Positions 47,686 to 56,494 of a stretch of 64,000 nt of DNA are shown piece by piece. Origin of the DNA: an uncultured Dorea sp. (lineage in GTDB: Bacteria > Bacillota > Clostridia > Lachnospirales > Lachnospiraceae); assembly GCA_934307335.1 (NCBI GenBank), contig CAKRCL010000003.1:1-64000 (forward strand), given 5' to 3'. The number at the start of each line of letters is the position of its first letter. Position 1 is the first letter of the stretch. The notes beneath the pieces were generated by a model. That model did not search any database, was not told where the DNA came from, and worked only from the letters and a program-made list of their open reading frames with translations. The translations under genes were made by a program, and so were the position numbers.

Positions 47686-48879
47686 TTATGCAGTTGCTTT
47701 AGTTAATTTTGAAGCCGTGATTTTATGAGCGGCTCTTTTAGCAAATACAAGACTTTCTAATAATGAATTGCTTGCAAGTCGATTCTTTCCGTGAACACCG
47801 TTGCAACTTGTCTCTCCTACTGCATATAAATTTGGCATAGATGTATGACTATCGGAGTCGACCCAGATTCCACCCATAAAGTAATGCTGAGCCGGCACGA
47901 CTGGAATCCACTCTTTTGTCGCATCATAACCTTCTTCCAGGCAATGCTGGTAGATATTCGGAAAATGACTTAGGATTATCTCATTCGGAATCTTTTCTAA
48001 TGACAGCCACACATGATCTGTCCCATCCTTTTTCATCTGTTCCTGAATGGCTTTTGTAACAACATCTCTTGGAAGCAGTTCATCTACAAATCGATTTCCA
48101 TTTTTATCATACAGAAGAGCGCCTTCACCACGCACAGATTCGGAAATCAAAAATCTGCGTCCCGGTTTTTTAGAATAAAGTGTTGTTGGATGAATCTGTA
48201 CATAATCCAAATGTTCCAGTCTGATTCCATGCTTTTTTGCAATATCAATGGCATCTCCAGTCAGATGCGGAAAGTTTGTAGAATGCTTATAACGGCCTCC
48301 GATACCGCCGCTTGCAAAAATAGTCTGATCAGCATATATATTCAGTTTGGTATGTGCTTTTGTTTCAGCAGTCACTCCTGTACACACACCACCGGAAATA
48401 AGTATATCTGTCATGGTTGTATATTCTAAAATCTGAATATTGGACCGTTTTTTTACTTGTGAAAGAAGTTTGCTCGTAATTTCTTTTCCAGTAATGTCTG
48501 CATGAAACAAAATTCTCGGTCTGGAATGAGCACCTTCTCTTGTGTATTGAAGCTTTCCATCTTTTTTTTCAAATTCAACACCATATCCGATAAGATCTTG
48601 AATCACATCCTGAGAGCTTCGGATCATAATATCTACGGATTCTTTTCGGTTTTCATAGTGACCGGCCCGCATCGTATCTTCAAAATAATTATCATAATCG
48701 GCATCATCTCTTAATACACAGATTCCACCTTGAGCAAGAAAGGAATCACTGCTTTCCAAGTCTGATTTTGTGATCATGACAATTGACATATCTTCCGGAA
48801 GATTCAATGCTGAAAAACAACCGCCTACTCCCGTTCCAACGATTACGACATCGGTCTGCATGTTTTCTGTATTACTCAT
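47686..48879 (-). CDS. nadB: L-aspartate oxidase
   Basis: FAD enzyme oxidising aspartate to iminoaspartate (397 residues; shorter than the E. coli enzyme because the C-terminal helical domain is absent, as in several Clostridia). VVIVGTGVGGCFSALNL binds FAD; SFLAQGGI, the active-site stretch IHPTTLY and ESVRGEGALL are present, as is NGLASN-like HGKNRLASNSLLES. The start is the ATG of MSNTENM just after the nadA stop; a later ATG at MQTDVVIVG is possible. Confidence 0.93.
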   Translation of the reverse strand: MSNTENMQTDVVIVGTGVGGCFSALNLPEDMSIVMITKSDLESSDSFLAQGGICVLRDDADYDNYFEDTMRAGHYENRKESVDIMIRSSQDVIQDLIGYGVEFEKKDGKLQYTREGAHSRPRILFHADITGKEITSKLLSQVKKRSNIQILEYTTMTDILISGGVCTGVTAETKAHTKLNIYADQTIFASGGIGGRYKHSTNFPHLTGDAIDIAKKHGIRLEHLDYVQIHPTTLYSKKPGRRFLISESVRGEGALLYDKNGNRFVDELLPRDVVTKAIQEQMKKDGTDHVWLSLEKIPNEIILSHFPNIYQHCLEEGYDATKEWIPVVPAQHYFMGGIWVDSDSHTSMPNLYAVGETSCNGVHGKNRLASNSLLESLVFAKRAAHKITASKLTKATA

Positions 48880-48889
48880 TTTATAACGC

Positions 48890-49795
48890 CTACTTTCCAA
48901 GTTTTAACATTTGTTCCAATGGTTTTTTTGAATTTTCACGAAGGATGTCATCGACATGTACTTCGTTTTCACCAGTCTTTAGTACATGAAGTACTTTTTC
49001 CAGTGTGTTTTTCTTCATGTTCGGACATATCGGAACAGTCTTCGGATAGTAAAAATGTTTATCCGGATTATTATGAATGAGTTTGTAATGTACACCTTCT
49101 TCTGTACATACAATAAACTCTTTGCATGGACTTTCCGTAGCATATTTTATAATATCGGACGTACTTCCAATATAATCAGATATATTCAGGATTTCTATAT
49201 TGCATTCCGGATGTGACAGGACAAGTGCATCAGGATGTTCTGCTTTTGCATCTTGTACTTCAGAAACCTCCATGCGCTCGTGCGTCGGACAAAAGCCTTC
49301 ATTATAAATGAAATGCTTTTCCGGAACCTGTTCCGCTACAAAATGTGCCAGATTACGATCCGGAATAAAATAGATATTTTTATTCGGCAATGCTTTTACA
49401 ATCTTAACAGCATTCGATGAGGTTACACAGACATCGGAATGTTCTTTTAATTCTGCTGTTGAGTTAATATAACATACAACCGCCACATCCTCATACTGTT
49501 CTCTTACTTTTTCGATTGAGTCTACAAAAGCCATATGAGCCATAGGGCAATCTGCGGTCAGATCCGGCATCAGAACGGTCTTATCCGGATTTAAAATCTT
49601 CGCGCTTTCACCCATAAAAGCTACACCGCAAAAGACAATCGTATCTTCAGAAAGTTCTGTTGCTATGCGGCTTAAGTAAAAAGAATCACCTATATAATCT
49701 GCTATATCCTGCACTTCTGGTCTGACATAATAATGAGCCAGAATAACTGCATTTTTTTCTTTTTTCAATTTCAGTATCTCATCTATAATATCCAT
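48890..49795 (-). CDS. nadA: Quinolinate synthase
   Basis: 4Fe-4S enzyme condensing iminoaspartate and dihydroxyacetone phosphate to quinolinate (301 residues). AHYYVRPEVQDIADYIGDS and FCGVAFMGESAKIL are N-terminal family motifs; cluster cysteines are expected in CGVAFM, the central EGFCPTHER and the C-terminal VPICPNMKKNTLEK. GAAGGAAG lies before the ATG of MDIIDEI; the 90-base N-terminal extension of the open frame crosses the promoter and is rejected. First gene of nadABC. Confidence 0.95.
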   Translation of the reverse strand: MDIIDEILKLKKEKNAVILAHYYVRPEVQDIADYIGDSFYLSRIATELSEDTIVFCGVAFMGESAKILNPDKTVLMPDLTADCPMAHMAFVDSIEKVREQYEDVAVVCYINSTAELKEHSDVCVTSSNAVKIVKALPNKNIYFIPDRNLAHFVAEQVPEKHFIYNEGFCPTHERMEVSEVQDAKAEHPDALVLSHPECNIEILNISDYIGSTSDIIKYATESPCKEFIVCTEEGVHYKLIHNNPDKHFYYPKTVPICPNMKKNTLEKVLHVLKTGENEVHVDDILRENSKKPLEQMLKLGK

Positions 49796-49834
49796 ATGTA
49801 CTTCCTTCCATGAGGTGTTTTTTCGTTGCAGACA

Positions 49835-49863
49835 ATTATAACACATGTTTTTACATGTGACAA
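49835..49863 (-). promoter_or_regulatory. nadABC promoter with a perfect dyad between -35 and -10
   Basis: Minus-strand TTGTCA, 17 bases, TATAAT. The spacer is occupied by CACATGT-N4-ACATGTG (49842-49859), a perfect 7-base dyad, so a bound repressor would block RNA polymerase. NiaR, the niacin-responsive repressor of nad genes in Firmicutes, is a plausible binder, but I cannot confirm the motif. Confidence 0.78.
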
Positions 49864-49878
49864 GACAGTAAATAATAG

Positions 49879-49906
49879 TTGACAAACCAGAGGAAGTGAT
49901 TATACT
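49879..49906 (+). promoter_or_regulatory. Candidate promoter of thrE, divergent from nadABC
   Basis: TTGACA and TATACT with a 16-base spacer on the plus strand. Its -35 lies 15 bases from the nadA -35, so the two promoters face away from each other and may share control. Confidence 0.6.
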
Positions 49907-49918
49907 AAAACTGAATAA

Positions 49919-49970
49919 TATATGTTATATATGTATATTTGATATAAGTGTTATATATATATAACATATA
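49919..49970. repeat. 14-base AT-rich inverted repeat in the thrE leader
   Basis: TATATGTTATATAT (49919-49932) and ATATATAACATATA (49957-49970) are exact complements, just downstream of the thrE promoter and 10 bases before the AGGAAG ribosome site. Possible leader hairpin or operator. Confidence 0.5.
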
Positions 49971-49992
49971 ATAAAAAACAGGAAGTGATACT

Positions 49993-51315
49993 ATGCAGAT
50001 GATTCAAAAGAACCATATGGAAATTTTGTGGCATGATTATGCAGAAGCACTTGATGATATTCCGATCACGCAGGCGGGAATTATTGAAAAAGCTTCTGTT
50101 ATCGGCCGTGCAGGACTGATGTTGTTATCCTGCGGTACCGGAGCATGGCGAGTCCGACAGTCCATGAATACAATTGCAGAGCAATTAGGACTTACGTGTA
50201 CGGCTGATATCGGACTTATGTCTATAGAATATACATGCTTTGATGGTGAAGAATGTTATTCTCAGTCTTTATGTTTAACAAATACCGGTGTAAATACGTC
50301 AAAACTGAATCGTTTAGAACAGTTTATTAATAAATTTGAGACAGAGGGGGTATTTATGACCGGAGAAGAATTGCATTCACATCTGGATCAGATTGAAAAA
50401 ATACATGGACTTTATTCACCAATTGCCCTTGGATTTGCTGCTGCACTTGCCTGTGGGGCTTTTACATTTTTACTTGGAGGCGGTCCGGTCGAAATGTTCT
50501 GTGCATTTATTGGAGCTGGTATTGGAAATTTTGTACGATGCAAACTCGGCAAACATCATTTTACATTATTTTTATGTATTTTTGCTTCTGTAACTTCAGC
50601 CTGTCTGGTTTATGCCGGATTATTCGAGGTAATGAAAATTATATTTGCGGTTTCGGAACAACACGAAGCAGGCTATATTTGTTCAATGCTTTTTATTATC
50701 CCTGGATTTCCTTTTATCACAAGTGGAATAGACTTGGCAAAGCTTGACATGCGTTCAGGACTGGAACGTCTCACATATGCAATTATTATTATTGCAGTTG
50801 CTACTATGACAGCATGGATCATGGCTCTTATTTTAAAATTACAACCTGTGAATTTTCCGGCATTAAAACTTCAGATTCCGGTACAAATCATTTTTCGGCT
50901 TCTGACAAGTTTCTGTGGAGTATTTGGTTTTTCAGTTATGTTTAACAGTCCGAGAAAACTTGCTGCTACTGCAGGCTGTATCGGTGCCATTGCTAACACG
51001 CTGCGACTTGAACTTGTTGATCTTGGTAATATGCCCCCTGCCGCTGCAGCGTTCATTGGCGCATTAATTGCAGGTATTCTTGCTTCAATGATAAAAGATG
51101 TTTCAGGTTTTCCACGTATTTCAATCACAGTACCATCCATTGTTATTATGGTACCAGGACTTTACCTTTACCGCGCAATATATAATCTTGGAACAATGGA
51201 ACTACATACATCTGCTCAATGGTTTGCCGCAGCATTTATGATCATTCTGGCATTACCACTTGGTCTGATATTTGCAAGAATCTTGACAGACAAAACTTTT
51301 CGCTACTGTACATAG
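49993..51315 (+). CDS. Threonine/serine exporter family protein (ThrE-like)
   Basis: 440-residue membrane protein. N-terminal half is the DUF1212 domain (GRAGLMLLSCGTGAWRVRQ near residues 38-56, then five helices), C-terminal half the ThrE_2 domain (about 285-430) with five more helices including FGFSVMFNSPRKL and VPGLYLYRAIYNLG. The fused form of the exporter is common in Actinobacteria and some Firmicutes. Substrate not proven here. ACAGGAAG lies 8 bases before the ATG. Confidence 0.88.
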   Translation: MQMIQKNHMEILWHDYAEALDDIPITQAGIIEKASVIGRAGLMLLSCGTGAWRVRQSMNTIAEQLGLTCTADIGLMSIEYTCFDGEECYSQSLCLTNTGVNTSKLNRLEQFINKFETEGVFMTGEELHSHLDQIEKIHGLYSPIALGFAAALACGAFTFLLGGGPVEMFCAFIGAGIGNFVRCKLGKHHFTLFLCIFASVTSACLVYAGLFEVMKIIFAVSEQHEAGYICSMLFIIPGFPFITSGIDLAKLDMRSGLERLTYAIIIIAVATMTAWIMALILKLQPVNFPALKLQIPVQIIFRLLTSFCGVFGFSVMFNSPRKLAATAGCIGAIANTLRLELVDLGNMPPAAAAFIGALIAGILASMIKDVSGFPRISITVPSIVIMVPGLYLYRAIYNLGTMELHTSAQWFAAAFMIILALPLGLIFARILTDKTFRYCT

Positions 51316-51342
51316 GTTCTCGTATTATTTATTAATACTTGT

Positions 51343-51419
51343 AAAAAAAGCCTCTGGCAGGATGTTTACTTCAACATTACCATTGTACGTCATCGTAAAC
51401 GTCCTGCCGGGGCTTTTTT
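51343..51419. terminator. Long bidirectional terminator between convergent genes
   Basis: AAAAAAAGCC-CT-GGCAGGA-GTTTAC pairs with GTAAAC-TCCTGCC-GGGGCTTTTTT over a 25-base loop. It ends thrE on the plus strand and the 252-residue protein gene on the minus strand. Confidence 0.85.
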
Positions 51420-51424
51420 AATGA

Positions 51425-52183
51425 TTATTTTTCATATTGATAAACAATCTGTTCGGCTGTCTCAATATGCTTTTCCAGTCGTTCTGAAAAATGTGTGAGT
51501 GGAAGGAATACTCCCAGTTCATCAAAGCTTTTTCCATCATCTTCAATTCGTTCTTGACCATAATACACAATAGATCTTGGAAGCGTTTCCTGTAGCTTCA
51601 TAACCAGATCCATGACCGCAACATAAGACTGTGCTTCTGTTTCCTGCATTTTTATTGTGTCTGGAAGCTTATAGACAAGCAGAACACCAAGCTGTTCACC
51701 CATCCGATAACCTTTTACTTCCATAGTTTCATCGTCATAACAATGTCTTTTCCGATAACCTTGTGCCAGATACATCTTTACATAATCTTTTTTTGTATAT
51801 ACTTTTTGAAATTTACGGAATATTTTTTCCGGAATAGCATTTTTACAATCACTTAGCAATTCACCTGCTTCATTCGTAAGTATATATGGGTTCTTTTGTC
51901 CATCCGCATCAAATCGAAATGGAATAAGATATGAATTACGTAGAAGATCAAACATACTATGCTGGCATACGGCAAGGAGAAATGCTGTCAGATCTTTATT
52001 GGTATATGCATCAAATAATGCTTTTGCAAATTTCTCTGGCGGCAGGACTTCTCTGGAATATTCCCCATCCGATTCAACCGATTCATAAAATGTTTCCATT
52101 AACCGTTCACATGCCTGTGGATTTTCCAATATTTTCTCAAATAAATAATCTGCTTTTTCCTCTCTCGGAAATATGGTAGCCAT
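51425..52183 (-). CDS. Unrecognised 252-residue cytosolic protein
   Basis: No family recognised. The sequence is soluble, acidic and mostly helical, without signal peptide, membrane segment or cysteine clusters. Notable stretches are KAFYDAYTNKDLTAFLL-like FAKALFDAYTNKDLTAFLL in the N-terminal third, RHCYDDETMEVKGYRMGEQLGVLLVYKLP in the middle and a C-terminal helix with HIETAEQIVYQYEK. The coding frame is clean, has GGGATG before the ATG and ends at a strong terminator, so it is a real gene. It is divergent from the LysR gene and might be its target; that is only positional. Confidence 0.75.
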   Translation of the reverse strand: MATIFPREEKADYLFEKILENPQACERLMETFYESVESDGEYSREVLPPEKFAKALFDAYTNKDLTAFLLAVCQHSMFDLLRNSYLIPFRFDADGQKNPYILTNEAGELLSDCKNAIPEKIFRKFQKVYTKKDYVKMYLAQGYRKRHCYDDETMEVKGYRMGEQLGVLLVYKLPDTIKMQETEAQSYVAVMDLVMKLQETLPRSIVYYGQERIEDDGKSFDELGVFLPLTHFSERLEKHIETAEQIVYQYEK

Positions 52184-52304
52184 TTTTATTCATCCCTTTT
52201 CTATTGCTTTTTTTCTACCTATATATTATAGTTGTCTTACGTTGAAATGTAAAAGATATATTTGTTATTGCAGTCATATCATTTTTGAATGAGGGGATTT
52301 ATAT

Positions 52305-53189
52305 ATGATTACTTATGATTATTACCGAATATTTTATTTCGTAGCACGTTACAAAAGCTTTACAAAAGCAGCAAAAATGCTTGGCAACAATCAGCCGAAT
52401 ATTACTCGCTGTATGAACATTTTGGAACAGGAACTAAAATGCACTCTTTTTCTGCGTTCAAATCGCGGAATTTCATTGACACCAGAAGGGAAAAAATTAT
52501 ATGAACATGTTGCAATTGCTTACGAACAGTTACAAATCGGGGAAGAAGAAATTCGAAAAAACGGAGAACTGGAAAATGGATTAGTATCCATCGGTGCCAG
52601 TGAAAACGCGCTGAGACTGGTACTTCTTTCAAGACTTGAAAAATTTCATGAACAATATCCGCATGTCAGACTTCGTATTTCGAATCATTCAACGCCACAG
52701 GCAATTCAGGCATTAAGAAGTGATATTGTGGATTTTGCGGCGGTAACGACACCACTTGATGTTAAAGGTCCACTTGAAAAGATACCGTTAGCTTCTTATC
52801 GTGAAATATTAATTGGCGGAAAAAAATATAAAAAACTGGCAGAACAGACGCAAAAACTGGAAGATATTGCTTCTCTTCCATTTGTCAGTCTGGATGAAAA
52901 TAGTGGAACCAGAGAATTATACAATAGTTTCTTTTTAGAACATGGACTTTCTTTTGCACCAGATATGGAAACGGCAACTACCGATCAGATGTTGCCGCTC
53001 ATCGTGCATAATCTTGGAATTGGGTTTTATCCAAAAAAGATGGCAGAACTTGCTCTTGCAAAAGGTGATGTCTACCAGATACCTCTGGAAGAAAAGCTGC
53101 CACTTAGAAGAATCTATTTAGTCACAAACGGCAGTACTGCCAAGAGTACCGCCGTTCGTAAGATGATTGAATTTATTCAAGAATATTAA
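52305..53189 (+). CDS. LysR-family transcriptional regulator
   Basis: 294 residues. N-terminal winged helix-turn-helix (2-60) with FVARYKSFTKAAKMLGNNQPNITRCMNILE, then the linker helix and a two-lobe effector domain (about 90-290). GAGGGGA lies before the ATG. It is divergent from the unrecognised gene and convergent with glycerate kinase; either could be the target. The effector is unknown. Confidence 0.93.
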   Translation: MITYDYYRIFYFVARYKSFTKAAKMLGNNQPNITRCMNILEQELKCTLFLRSNRGISLTPEGKKLYEHVAIAYEQLQIGEEEIRKNGELENGLVSIGASENALRLVLLSRLEKFHEQYPHVRLRISNHSTPQAIQALRSDIVDFAAVTTPLDVKGPLEKIPLASYREILIGGKKYKKLAEQTQKLEDIASLPFVSLDENSGTRELYNSFFLEHGLSFAPDMETATTDQMLPLIVHNLGIGFYPKKMAELALAKGDVYQIPLEEKLPLRRIYLVTNGSTAKSTAVRKMIEFIQEY

Positions 53190-53198
53190 TAACAACAT

Positions 53199-53245
53199 TA
53201 AAAATTAAGCTTTTGAAATCTGCATCCCGGCTTTCAAAAGCTTAA
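53199..53245 (-). terminator. Terminator formed partly by the last codons of the glycerate kinase gene
   Basis: Perfect 14-base stem TTAAGCTTTTGAAA/TTTCAAAAGCTTAA with a 13-base loop, followed on the minus strand by TTTTT. The stem covers the last 13 codons and the stop itself. Confidence 0.8.
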
Positions 53246-54356
53246 ACAGCCTTCTGGCAGCCCCTAGATACAACTCTTCTGCATGTTCCAATGCATCCGA
53301 AAGGGACATGATACCATTTACAGTAGTGATGATAGATTCGATTCCATACTCATAGATATCTTCCGCACCTTTTCCCATGCTTCCGACGATTGCAACAGCT
53401 GGTATATGGTGAGCTTTGCAATGAACACCAACACCCTGCATGACTTTACCAAATACAGACTGCCAGTCTGTAGCGCCTTCTCCAGTTACCACGATATCTA
53501 CATCTTTCAGATGTTCATCAAAGGCGACCAAATTTAAAACAGTTTCAATCCCTGATTTTAAAGTTCCATTTAAAAATACCATAAGCGCTGTTCCGAGTCC
53601 TCCGGCTGCACCCGCACCTGCAATTTGATCCATATCCAGTCCAAACTGTGATTTTATAACATCCCGATAATTACACATTCCTTCTTCTAATTCTCTTTGA
53701 ATTTCGGGAGTTGCTCCTTTCTGCTTTCCAAATGTGTAAGTTGCTCCTTCTTCTCCGCAAAGCGGATTGGTAACATCACACATAATTGTAAATTGGCATT
53801 CTTTAATTAACGGATTTATGTTAGTTAGGTCAATTCGATCTATTTTTATCAAATCCTCACCACAACCTTTTAATTCGTGCCCATTCTTATCTAGAAATTT
53901 CCCTCCAAGAGCACGTATACAGCCAATTCCGCCATCATTTGTCGCAGAACCGCCAATTGCAATAGAAATATCACGGAAGCCTTTATCAAGTGCATCTGCG
54001 ATCATTTCGCCAGTTCCAAAAGTAGTGGTCAAACGCGGATCTCTCTTTTCTTCAGGAACTAACGGAAGTCCTGATGCGGCTGCCATTTCCATGACTGCAC
54101 GTTTTTCATCAAGCATCCCATAACTGCTGCTGATTTGATTCCATAATGGATCGTGTACTTTTACCGTTATTTTCTTTCCTTTAACGGCAGAGAGAACTGC
54201 GTCTGTCGTACCTTCGCCACCGTCAGCAACTGTAATACTGTCACACCGACAGTCCGGGAATATCTCCCGGGCTGCCAGTGTTAAAAGTTCTGCAGTTTTT
54301 TGTGAGGATAATGTTCCTTTAAATGAATCTGAAGCAAATAAAAATTTCATAGGCAT
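53205..54356 (-). CDS. Glycerate kinase (GarK/GlxK family)
   Basis: Phosphorylates D-glycerate (383 residues, normal). Motifs: MKFLFASDSFKGTLSSQKTAEL at the N-terminus, ADGGEGTTDAV, the AIGGSATNDGGIGC nucleotide loop and VVTGEGATDWQSVFGK. No clear Shine-Dalgarno is seen; the start may be this ATG or the one two codons later (MKFLFA). It follows the cupin gene by 5 bases. Confidence 0.93.
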   Translation of the reverse strand: MPMKFLFASDSFKGTLSSQKTAELLTLAAREIFPDCRCDSITVADGGEGTTDAVLSAVKGKKITVKVHDPLWNQISSSYGMLDEKRAVMEMAAASGLPLVPEEKRDPRLTTTFGTGEMIADALDKGFRDISIAIGGSATNDGGIGCIRALGGKFLDKNGHELKGCGEDLIKIDRIDLTNINPLIKECQFTIMCDVTNPLCGEEGATYTFGKQKGATPEIQRELEEGMCNYRDVIKSQFGLDMDQIAGAGAAGGLGTALMVFLNGTLKSGIETVLNLVAFDEHLKDVDIVVTGEGATDWQSVFGKVMQGVGVHCKAHHIPAVAIVGSMGKGAEDIYEYGIESIITTVNGIMSLSDALEHAEELYLGAARRLFKLLKAGMQISKA

Positions 54357-54361
54357 AGCGA

Positions 54362-54706
54362 TTACTTTTTTAACACAAGGGCAATGAATATGATTGGTTC
54401 TGTTCCATGATTCTTGATTCCATGGCCATCGCCATCTTTACAAAATGTTACATCTCCTGCTTTGATTTCATATTCTTTATCATTATCGATATATGTTGCA
54501 CTACCAGAAAGCACATAATAAGTTTCTGTCTCTCCATGGTGTTCATGATATCCTAATTCACACCCTGGATGAATCGTTACCTGTGAAAAGATTCGGCAGT
54601 GCTCTGCTCGTTCTTCTTCATTTAAAAGAGCTTCCATAAGTACATAGCCTGCTCCGCCATTTACATTTTCTTTTTTTGTTATTTCACGTTCTCCAGTTTT
54701 AGTCAT
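54362..54706 (-). CDS. Small cupin-domain protein
   Basis: 114 residues forming a single cupin barrel. Metal-binding motif 1 is GYHEHHGETETYYVLSG (histidines and glutamate present) and motif 2 is GDGHGIKNHG. Likely a metal-dependent isomerase, sugar-binding or regulatory cupin; the substrate is unknown. AGGAGGA is 6 bases before the ATG. Likely co-transcribed with glycerate kinase. Confidence 0.85.
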   Translation of the reverse strand: MTKTGEREITKKENVNGGAGYVLMEALLNEEERAEHCRIFSQVTIHPGCELGYHEHHGETETYYVLSGSATYIDNDKEYEIKAGDVTFCKDGDGHGIKNHGTEPIIFIALVLKK

Positions 54707-54769
54707 GATGATATCCTCCTGTTATCTAAAAAATTATGATCATTTCTTTTATCATAGCACAAATCATGT

Positions 54770-54775
54770 TATAAT
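54770..54775 (+). promoter_or_regulatory. Probable -10 box of the hicB-like gene
   Basis: TATAAT 40 bases before the ATG on the plus strand, preceded by ATCATGT. The -35 region (TTTTAT at 17 bases) is weak. Confidence 0.45.
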
Positions 54776-54814
54776 GGAAAAAGACTTGTAATAATAATAG
54801 AAAGGACATAAAAC

Positions 54815-55093
54815 ATGAAATTTATATATCCGGCAGTATTTCGAAAAACTGAAGAAGGAAGATACAAAAGCTATTTCCCGGATCTGGAATGTTGTTACGG
54901 CGAAGGAGACACTTTAGATGATGCAATTGATGATTCCAATGAGGCAGCCAGAAATTGGCTGAGTCTGGAACTTACAGAAGAAGATCCTTTCATTCCATAT
55001 GTTTCTGACGAAGAAGATATCGAATTAAAAGAAGGCGAGTTCATTCGTAATATTTCTGTTAATATTCGATTTTACGAAGGATGGGATGAATAA
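54815..55093 (+). CDS. HicB-like antitoxin-family protein without HicA partner
   Basis: 92 residues. N-terminal YPAVFRKTEEGRYKSYFPDLECCYGEGDTLDDAIDDSNEAARNWL is the HicB partial RNase-H fold; the C-terminal part is short and has no ribbon-helix-helix or HTH that I can recognise. No hicA-like small basic gene lies on either side, so it is an orphan or a HicB relative with another job. AGAAAGGA precedes the ATG. Confidence 0.8.
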   Translation: MKFIYPAVFRKTEEGRYKSYFPDLECCYGEGDTLDDAIDDSNEAARNWLSLELTEEDPFIPYVSDEEDIELKEGEFIRNISVNIRFYEGWDE

Positions 55094-55139
55094 AAAATGG
55101 AGCTTTCGGTTAATACCGATTTTTAGGCTCTAAATCTTA

Positions 55140-55204
55140 AAATACGAATCTCCCGTAGAAATCAGTATTTTTTATACTTGAATTTCTTCGAAAGATTCGT
55201 ATTT
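55140..55204 (-). terminator. Long nested hairpin after rlmH
   Basis: Outer stem AAATACGAATCT/AGATTCGTATTT is perfect; an inner imperfect stem GAAAT...GTAT/ATAC...ATTTC stacks above an internal loop. TTTT follows weakly on the minus strand. It begins one base after the rlmH stop and probably ends that transcript. Confidence 0.5.
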
Positions 55205-55205
55205 C

Positions 55206-55685
55206 TTATTTGTGATATGGTTCTCCGTTTATAATTCTGTAACTGCGATAAATCTGTTCCAGCAAAATTACACGCATCAATTGATGCGGGAAAGTCATTT
55301 TCGAAAAGCTAAGTGCATAATCAGAACGTTTCAAAACTGTATTTCCAAGTCCTATAGAACCACCGATTATGAAAATAATATGGCTTGTTCCCTGTACACC
55401 TAGTGTATCAATTTTTTCAGAAAGCTCTTCTGAAGTCAACATCTTGCCGTTAATCTCCAGTGTTATTACATAAGCATCATCTTTTACATATTTTAAAATT
55501 CGTTCGCCTTCTTTATCTCTAATTCCGGCTTCTACAATTTCACTGGCGTTATCTGGTGTCTTTTCATCTGCAACTTCTATAATTTCCAGTTTGCAATAGC
55601 GGCTTAATCTTTTTGAATATTCCGCAATCGCATCTTTTAAGTATTTTTCTTTTATTTTTCCGACAGTAATTAGTGTGATTTTCAT
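55206..55685 (-). CDS. rlmH: 23S rRNA (pseudouridine1915-N3)-methyltransferase RlmH
   Basis: 159-residue SPOUT methyltransferase that modifies helix 69. [21 protein letters not shown] at the start and [13 protein letters not shown] with ...[32 protein letters not shown] near the end form the knotted SAM site; the C-terminal NGEPYHK is invariant in the family. AAGGAG precedes the ATG. Confidence 0.96.
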   Translation of the reverse strand: MKITLITVGKIKEKYLKDAIAEYSKRLSRYCKLEIIEVADEKTPDNASEIVEAGIRDKEGERILKYVKDDAYVITLEINGKMLTSEELSEKIDTLGVQGTSHIIFIIGGSIGLGNTVLKRSDYALSFSKMTFPHQLMRVILLEQIYRSYRIINGEPYHK

Positions 55686-55699
55686 AAGAACTCCTTTAT

Positions 55700-56473
55700 T
55701 TAACCAAGTGCCACATCAAGCATCATCATCAGTACAAAGCCAAGTGCAAAACCAATGGTTCCGATATTACTGTGAGTGCCTTCGGCAGATTCTGGAATTA
55801 ATTCTTCTACTACTACATATATCATAGCTCCCGCTGCAAATGCAAGAAGATACGGTAATAATGGAGTGATTTTTGAGGCAAGAAGAATGGTAATTCCTCC
55901 ACCGATCGGCTCCACAATACCAGATAACATGCCGTATAAAAATGCTTTTTTTCGACCTTTTTCACCTCTGACCGGTAAAGAAACAATAAATCCTTCCGGG
56001 ATATTTTGAATTGCAATTCCAATGGATAAAGCAAAAGCACCGGCAAGTGTAACTTTACTATTATTCATAAGCAGTCCTGCAAATACTGCACCACTTGATA
56101 TACCTTCTGGTATGTTATGTATTGTAACTGCCAGAATTAACATGGTTGATTTTTTTAATGATACTTTGGGACCTTCAGAATCTTTACTGCCCAGATGTAG
56201 ATGAGGCACAATCTCATCTAGTGCAAGCAAAAAAACTATTCCGATAATAAATCCGACAGCTGCCGGAAGAAAAGCTAATCTTCCAAGATGTGCAGACATT
56301 TCCATGGCAGGAATTAATAGTGACCACACAGAAGCGGCAACCATAACTCCGGCAGCAAATCCTAATAATGATTTTTGAATAACAGGTTTTAATTCATTTT
56401 TAATAAAGAATACACATAAAGCGCCAAGCGTTGTTCCAATAAATGGAATCATAAGTCCCCAAAATATAGTCAT
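55700..56473 (-). CDS. ZIP-family divalent metal transporter (GufA type)
   Basis: 257 residues, about eight membrane helices. The metal path motifs are [15 protein letters not shown] in helix 4 and [13 protein letters not shown] in helix 5, with HLHLG in the cytosolic loop. ZIP proteins import Zn, Fe or Mn. Start is the ATG of MTIFWGL, because AAGGAG is 7 bases before it and too close to the ATG six bases upstream. Its promoter carries a DtxR-type palindrome, so iron or manganese is a fair guess; selectivity cannot be read from sequence. Confidence 0.92.
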   Translation of the reverse strand: MTIFWGLMIPFIGTTLGALCVFFIKNELKPVIQKSLLGFAAGVMVAASVWSLLIPAMEMSAHLGRLAFLPAAVGFIIGIVFLLALDEIVPHLHLGSKDSEGPKVSLKKSTMLILAVTIHNIPEGISSGAVFAGLLMNNSKVTLAGAFALSIGIAIQNIPEGFIVSLPVRGEKGRKKAFLYGMLSGIVEPIGGGITILLASKITPLLPYLLAFAAGAMIYVVVEELIPESAEGTHSNIGTIGFALGFVLMMMLDVALG

Positions 56474-56494
56474 AAGCATTCTCCTTATTATTGA

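Noticed and set aside
49796-49885. 90-base N-terminal extension of nadA
   Set aside because: It runs across the -10, -35 and operator; AAGGAAG sits before the later ATG.
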